The notes under the pieces are model-generated. The model saw only the letters and a list, made by a program, of their open reading frames with translations. It was not told where the DNA came from and did no database searches. A DNA stretch of 64,000 nt from Minicystis rosea (lineage in GTDB: Bacteria > Myxococcota_A > Polyangia > Polyangiales > Polyangiaceae), in the NCBI GenBank assembly GCA_001931535.1, contig CP016211.1:8789703-8853702 (forward strand), in the 5' to 3' direction. Shown here one piece after another: positions 60,093-64,000 of this stretch. Positions within the stretch are counted from its first letter, which is position 1, and each line of letters opens with the position of its first letter. Position numbers and translations under genes: made by a program.

Positions 60093-61955
60093 TCACCACG
60101 AGAGCGCGGCGGGCACGAGAGGCGTGTCGTCGGCACCGCTCGCGTCCTGGATCATGCGCGGCACGGCGCCTTGCCAGAGGCGCATCATCCGGCGGTAGCG
60201 ACCATCGCGCTGGCGCATGAGCTCGGCCGGCGTGCCTTCCTCGATCACCCGGCCCTCGTCCATCACGACCACGCGATCGGCCCGCGTGGTCGCGGCCAGG
60301 CGATGCGCGATGAGCAGCGTCGTCCGGCCGGCCGCGAGGCGCTCGATGGCCTCCTGCACGGCGATCTCGGCCTCCACGTCGAGGCAGCTCGTGGGCTCGT
60401 CGAGGAGCACGATGGCCGGATCTTTCAAGAGCGTGCGCGCGATGGCGATGCGCTGCCGCTCGCCGCCGGCGAGCTGCACGCCGCCCGGACCGATGAGCGT
60501 GTCGTAGCCTTGCGGGAGACGCGCGATGAGGCCGGCGCAGCGGGCCGCCTCGGCCGCCGCGACGACCTCTTCGTGGGTCGCGTTCGGTGATCCGTAGCGG
60601 ATGTTGGCCTCGATGGTGTCCTCGAAGAGGAAGGCCTCCTGCGTGACCACGCCGATCTTCTGGCGCAGCGCGCGCTGCGGGAGCGTGCGCAGATCGTGGC
60701 CGTCGATGCGCACCGCGCCCGAGGTGGGATCGTGGAAGCGCAGGATCAGATCCATGAGCGTGCTCTTGCCCGCGCCGCTCGTGCCGACCACGGCGACGAG
60801 CTCGCCGGCGCCGATGTGGAGCGAGAGATCGTCGAGCGCGGGACGCACCGTGGGCGAGCTCGAGTACGAGAAGGTCACGCGATCGAGCTCGATATCGCCG
60901 CGCAAATCGGGGACGGGCTGGGGCGACGGCGGATCGGGGACCGCGTCCTCCGCGTCGAGGACGTCGAAGATCGCGTCCATGCCGAGCTCCGCCTTGCGCA
61001 GCGTCTCGTACACGCCGAGCAGCGCCTGCGCGGGTCCATAGAGGCCGCCGACGTAGCCCATGAACGCGACGAGGGTGCCGACGCCGAGCGTGCCCTCGAG
61101 CGCGAGATAACCGCCCGCGCCGAGGACGGCGACGCGCCCGATGTTGCCCCAGAGCGTGCGCGCGCCGACGAGCCGCGCGCCCACCGTCTGGCTGCCGAGC
61201 GCCTCGGCCTGCGCCGCGGTGACGGATTGGATGAACTGCTGCTGCTCGTCGTGCTCGCGGCCGAAGGATTTGACGACCTTGATGCCGGTGAGGACCTGCT
61301 GGAAGCGATCGTAGATGCTGCACCAGCGATCGAGGCCCGCGCGCTCCCGATCGACGAGCTTGCCCGCGCGCCGCCGGCCGAGGAGCGTCGGCGGGATGAC
61401 GAAGGCGGCGGCGAGCAGCGTGAGCGGGAGGCTCAAGCGCAGCATGATGAGGACCGACACCGTGATGTAGACGACCGCGGGGATCGCTTGGAACGTGAGC
61501 TGCGAGAGCCCCTCCATGAGCGTGCCGACGCCGCGATCGATGCGGGTCATGGTCTCGCCGACGCCGCGGCCTTGGTGGTACGCGAGCGGCAATCGATGCA
61601 GTCGCTCGGTGGCCTCGGCCAGCAGATCGCGGTGCATGTGCAAGCGCACGCGCCAGGCGGTGAGCGCGGAGATCAAATCGAGGACGTAGCGGGTGAGCCA
61701 AAGGGCCGCGAGCGCGACGACCGGAACGAGGAGGACGTCCGGGTGGCTCATGTTCTGCTGACGAGCCATGCCGCTGATGCGATCGAAGATGGCGCGGAAG
61801 CCGAGCGGCTCCAGCGCGGGCAGCCCGCTCGACACGACCGTGACGGCGAGCACGACGGTGATGCTGCGCTGGTAGGGCCGAAGATACGGGAGGCAGCGCC
61901 CGAGCCTCCGCCAGATGGATTGTCGGGATCTCGGACTTCCGTCTTGGTGCGGCAT
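60093..61955 (-). CDS. ABC exporter, fused membrane and ATPase domains
   Basis: A 620-residue half-transporter that probably dimerises. The membrane domain has six helices (about 28-330); the ATPase domain follows (about 365-600) with Walker A VGTSGAGKST (about 411), signature LAGGERQR (about 515, Glu in place of the usual Gln), Walker B IVLLDEPTS (about 536) and IAHRL. Substrate unknown; lipid, peptide or drug export all fit. ATG start at 61955. It is upstream of the VAO-type flavoprotein gene with a 50-bp gap, so they may be co-transcribed. Confidence 0.9.
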   Translation of the reverse strand: MPHQDGSPRSRQSIWRRLGRCLPYLRPYQRSITVVLAVTVVSSGLPALEPLGFRAIFDRISGMARQQNMSHPDVLLVPVVALAALWLTRYVLDLISALTAWRVRLHMHRDLLAEATERLHRLPLAYHQGRGVGETMTRIDRGVGTLMEGLSQLTFQAIPAVVYITVSVLIMLRLSLPLTLLAAAFVIPPTLLGRRRAGKLVDRERAGLDRWCSIYDRFQQVLTGIKVVKSFGREHDEQQQFIQSVTAAQAEALGSQTVGARLVGARTLWGNIGRVAVLGAGGYLALEGTLGVGTLVAFMGYVGGLYGPAQALLGVYETLRKAELGMDAIFDVLDAEDAVPDPPSPQPVPDLRGDIELDRVTFSYSSSPTVRPALDDLSLHIGAGELVAVVGTSGAGKSTLMDLILRFHDPTSGAVRIDGHDLRTLPQRALRQKIGVVTQEAFLFEDTIEANIRYGSPNATHEEVVAAAEAARCAGLIARLPQGYDTLIGPGGVQLAGGERQRIAIARTLLKDPAIVLLDEPTSCLDVEAEIAVQEAIERLAAGRTTLLIAHRLAATTRADRVVVMDEGRVIEEGTPAELMRQRDGRYRRMMRLWQGAVPRMIQDASGADDTPLVPAALSW

Positions 61956-62132
61956 GATGCGAGCGCCTAGTGCGCAGGGTTTCCCCGACAAGTGAGCGGA
62001 GGCGCCCAAAGACGATCGAATGACGAGACGTTGCACCGGCCGAGCACGCACATCGAGCCGGTTTTCCCGCGTGCGCATGGCTCGCCTCGCGCGCCGGCCC
62101 ACGCGCGCACCGGGCTCGTTTAGGCTCGCGAC

Positions 62133-62738
62133 ATGCGCAGGAAGACGTCGGACGATCTCTTTGTCGCCCCCTCGAACAAACAAAAGGCCCTGCCCCACGA
62201 GTTCATGATCGACGCGCTCGCGCCCCTCGGCCCGTACACGCGGCCGATGTTCGGGTGCACCGCGGTCTACGTGGAGGACAAGATCATGATGGTCCTCCGC
62301 GACAAGCCGGAGCCCGCCGTCGACAACGGCGTGTGGCTGGCCACGACCCAGGAGCACCACGCGAGCCTCAAGGCCGAGCTCCCGAGCTTGAAGTCGATCT
62401 CGGTGCTCGGCCCCGGCGTCACCGGCTGGCAGATCATTCCGGCCGGGCTCGCTGGGTTCGAAGAGGAGTCCATGCGGGCCGCACGCATGGTGCTCGCCGG
62501 CGATCCGCGCATCGGTAAGGTTCCGGCCGCGAAGCGGCCGAAGGGCACTGCCGCGAAGCAGACGAAAGCCTCGAAGCCGGCAGCGAAGGCTGCGGTGAAG
62601 GCGCCCACTGCGAAGAAGACTGCTGCGAAGAAGACCGCTGCGAAGAAGACCGCGACAGCGAAGACGGTCACGAAGAAGAAGAGCGCGGCGAAGAAGCCGC
62701 TCGTCGCCAAGAGCGCGGCGAAGAAGCGCGCCAAGTGA
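62133..62738 (+). CDS. TfoX N-terminal-like protein with histone-H1-like tail
   Basis: A 201-residue protein. Residues about 15-115 match the TfoX N-terminal domain pattern (ALAPLGPYTRPMFGCTAVYVE, KIMMVLRDKP, GVWLATTQEHH). The tail (about 128-201) is almost wholly Lys/Ala/Thr with AAKKT units, like histone H1 and AlgP, and should bind DNA or RNA non-specifically. ATG at 62133. Fusion of the two suggests a nucleoid or transcription-related role. Divergent from the ABC exporter. Confidence 0.82.
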   Translation: MRRKTSDDLFVAPSNKQKALPHEFMIDALAPLGPYTRPMFGCTAVYVEDKIMMVLRDKPEPAVDNGVWLATTQEHHASLKAELPSLKSISVLGPGVTGWQIIPAGLAGFEEESMRAARMVLAGDPRIGKVPAAKRPKGTAAKQTKASKPAAKAAVKAPTAKKTAAKKTAAKKTATAKTVTKKKSAAKKPLVAKSAAKKRAK

Positions 62739-62744
62739 CGGCGA

Positions 62745-63878
62745 TCAAAAGAGCGGGCGCGCGCCGGCCGCGACACCGATGAAGTGCGAGAACAGCCCGG
62801 GCCAAGCGGCGAAGCCGCGCAGCACGGGGCGCACGAGCCGAGGGCGCGCCACGAGCTCGAGCGTGACGGCCGTCAGCCATCGCTGATCGCGGAGGAGACG
62901 GCGGCGGCGGCGATCGAAGCGACCGAGCCACGCGTCGCCGTACGCGAGGGCGAAGGGCACGTGATCAGCGAGCAGCTCGGCCGCGAGCAAGGCCTGCGCG
63001 ATGCCGCCGCCGGTCACCGGATCGGTCCAGCCTGCAGCATCGCCGAGCAGCACGGCGCCGGGGACGACGCCGGCGCGCGCTCGGCCCGCGAGCGGGTAGC
63101 GACCGGCCACTGCGCCGATCACGGGCGCACCGGCGAGGTGATCACGGAGCCCCGGCTCCGCCGCGATCCACCGATGGAGCGCGGCCTTGAGATCGACGCC
63201 GACGGCGAGCCGATCGCTGAGCGCCGCGACCATCGCTTCACCGCCGGGGAGCCGCGTGACGTAGAGCTCGTGGCCTTCGTGGAGGAACACCTCCACCCGA
63301 TCCGCCGCGAGCCGATCGGCCACGCCGCCGAAGTGCGCGCGCACGCCCACCCGCGCGTGCCGCGCCGGCGATCCAGCGAGCCCGAGCGCGCCGCGGAGCT
63401 TCGATCCGGCGCCGTCGGCGATCACCACGAGCGGCGCGCGCCGCGCCTCGCCGCCGGCCACGAGGCCGACGACGCGCCCACCTTCGACGAGGGGCGCGTC
63501 GACGCGCACGCCTTCGAAGGCGCGCACGCCCGCGGTGCGCTGCGCCGCCTCGAAGAGCACGCCGTCGAGCCGCAGGCGGCGCTGGGCCACGCCGAACAAC
63601 CGCTCGCCGGAGGCGCACGGGAAACGCGCTTCGGCGACGAGATCGCCGGCGTGCCAGCGGATGCCGGAGAAGCGCTCCCCGCCGATCGCGTCGAGCAGCG
63701 CGAGCCGCTCGAGCACGGCGACGCCGCCCGGCATGATGCCTTCGCCGCACGGCTTCTCGCTGGGGTAGCGGCGTTGCTCGAACAGATCCACGCGCACGCC
63801 GCGCCGGCCGAGGAGCACCGCGAGCGCGGCGCCCGCGACGCCGCCGCCCGCGACGAGAACATCCGCGCTCACGCCCAT
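62745..63878 (-). CDS. FAD-dependent oxidoreductase of the type III PKS locus
   Basis: A 377-residue flavoprotein monooxygenase-like enzyme (UbiH / geranylgeranyl-reductase superfamily). The N-terminal dinucleotide fold VLVAGGGVAGAALAVLLGRR (7-26; shown here as VAGGGVAGAAL) is followed by RYPSEKPCGEGIMPGG (about 37-52), the FAD-binding LLGDAAGWTDPVTGGGI (about 288-304) and a basic C-terminal helix. Its ATG overlaps the last codons of a type III polyketide synthase gene, so it very likely modifies that product, for example by oxidising an alkylresorcinol or alkylpyrone ring. Confidence 0.87.
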   Translation of the reverse strand: MGVSADVLVAGGGVAGAALAVLLGRRGVRVDLFEQRRYPSEKPCGEGIMPGGVAVLERLALLDAIGGERFSGIRWHAGDLVAEARFPCASGERLFGVAQRRLRLDGVLFEAAQRTAGVRAFEGVRVDAPLVEGGRVVGLVAGGEARRAPLVVIADGAGSKLRGALGLAGSPARHARVGVRAHFGGVADRLAADRVEVFLHEGHELYVTRLPGGEAMVAALSDRLAVGVDLKAALHRWIAAEPGLRDHLAGAPVIGAVAGRYPLAGRARAGVVPGAVLLGDAAGWTDPVTGGGIAQALLAAELLADHVPFALAYGDAWLGRFDRRRRRLLRDQRWLTAVTLELVARPRLVRPVLRGFAAWPGLFSHFIGVAAGARPLF

Positions 63879-64000
63879 TGGAGCAGCAACATCTCCGCGG
63901 CGAGGCCGGGTCCGAAAGCAGCGAGGAGACCGTGCGTGCCCGCGACCGGCCGGCGGCGCGCGAGGTGCTCGTGGAGCACGAACAGCACCGTCGCGCTCGA
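63869..64000 (-). CDS. type III polyketide synthase, C-terminal 43 residues (5' end outside window)
   Basis: The last 43 codons of a chalcone-synthase-like enzyme. The end is diagnostic: SSATVLFVLHEHL, then GLLAAFGPGLAAEMLLLQW, matching the conserved GxxxAFGPGxxxEMxLL end of type III PKSs with the cyclisation-pocket GFGPG-like loop. The stop (63869-63871) falls inside the start of the flavoprotein gene, so the two overlap by 10 bp and are translationally coupled. The active-site Cys-His-Asn lie outside the window. Confidence 0.88.
   Translation of the reverse strand, partial: SSATVLFVLHEHLARRRPVAGTHGLLAAFGPGLAAEMLLLQWA

Noticed and set aside
1..64000. tRNA, rRNA, insertion sequence, prophage or integrase genes
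   Set aside because: I looked for T-loop-like motifs, rRNA stretches and transposase or recombinase motifs and found none convincing. This was by eye; tRNAscan and an IS search could still find something.

Overview
The window is GC-rich DNA that looks like a myxobacterium (phylum Myxococcota), most probably order Polyangiales, the Sorangium/Polyangium/Minicystis side. The reasons are two Ser/Thr protein kinases with cyclase-like, AAA and TPR modules, lipoproteins with Gly/Ser linkers and propeller or LamG domains, a MYXO-CTERM sorting tail, an AglZ/FrzS-like pseudo-receiver coiled-coil protein, PilC/PilS, an AgmX/PglI-like C-terminal domain, a lysine/alanine-rich histone-H1-like tail and frequent GTG starts. 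This assignment is inference from gene content. I saw no rRNA, tRNA, transposase, phage gene or CRISPR array.

Layout. 1-7.3 kb (all minus): truncated phosphofructokinase, two large lipoproteins, and an ECF sigma factor overlapping a FecR-type protein. 8-11 kb: small basic protein, purine nucleoside phosphorylase and cytidine deaminase (salvage pair, overlapping codons), WxxGxW-repeat lipoprotein. 11.2-21.8 kb (signalling block): pseudo-receiver coiled-coil protein, a kinase with a cyclase-like tail, and divergently an NGN-repeat lipoprotein 3 bp ahead of a 1372-residue kinase-ATPase-TPR protein, then a receiver protein. 21.8-27.9 kb: ureidoglycolate lyase bracketed by short repeats, a two-gene ABC exporter, an unknown protein, a MerR regulator and proC; the unknown and MerR genes lie between 45-bp direct repeats.

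28-43.7 kb: secreted or lipid-anchored proteins (propeller, LamG, MYXO-CTERM), a four-gene run with two zinc-ribbon proteins and a hydrolase-fold protein, an SGNH hydrolase behind a double-FHA membrane protein, and a patatin. 43.65-44.37 kb holds 42-bp and 168-bp tandem repeats between convergent genes. 44.4-51.6 kb: UbiB-family kinase with an overlapping coiled-coil gene, a serine beta-lactamase-fold protein, a PCMT-family methyltransferase, pilC and a PilS-like kinase. A second copy of the repeat element lies at 51.67-51.79 kb. 51.8-58.5 kb: bamA, a small membrane protein, mlaC and a large TPR protein. 58.5-64 kb: VAO/PCMH-type flavoprotein, ABC exporter, TfoX-like protein with a basic tail, and the end of a type III polyketide synthase locus (synthase C-terminus overlapping a flavoprotein hydroxylase).

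The most interesting observations are the NGN-repeat lipoprotein/kinase pair, the repeat family placed twice between convergent genes, the repeat family bracketing allA, and the 45-bp direct repeats around the MerR module.
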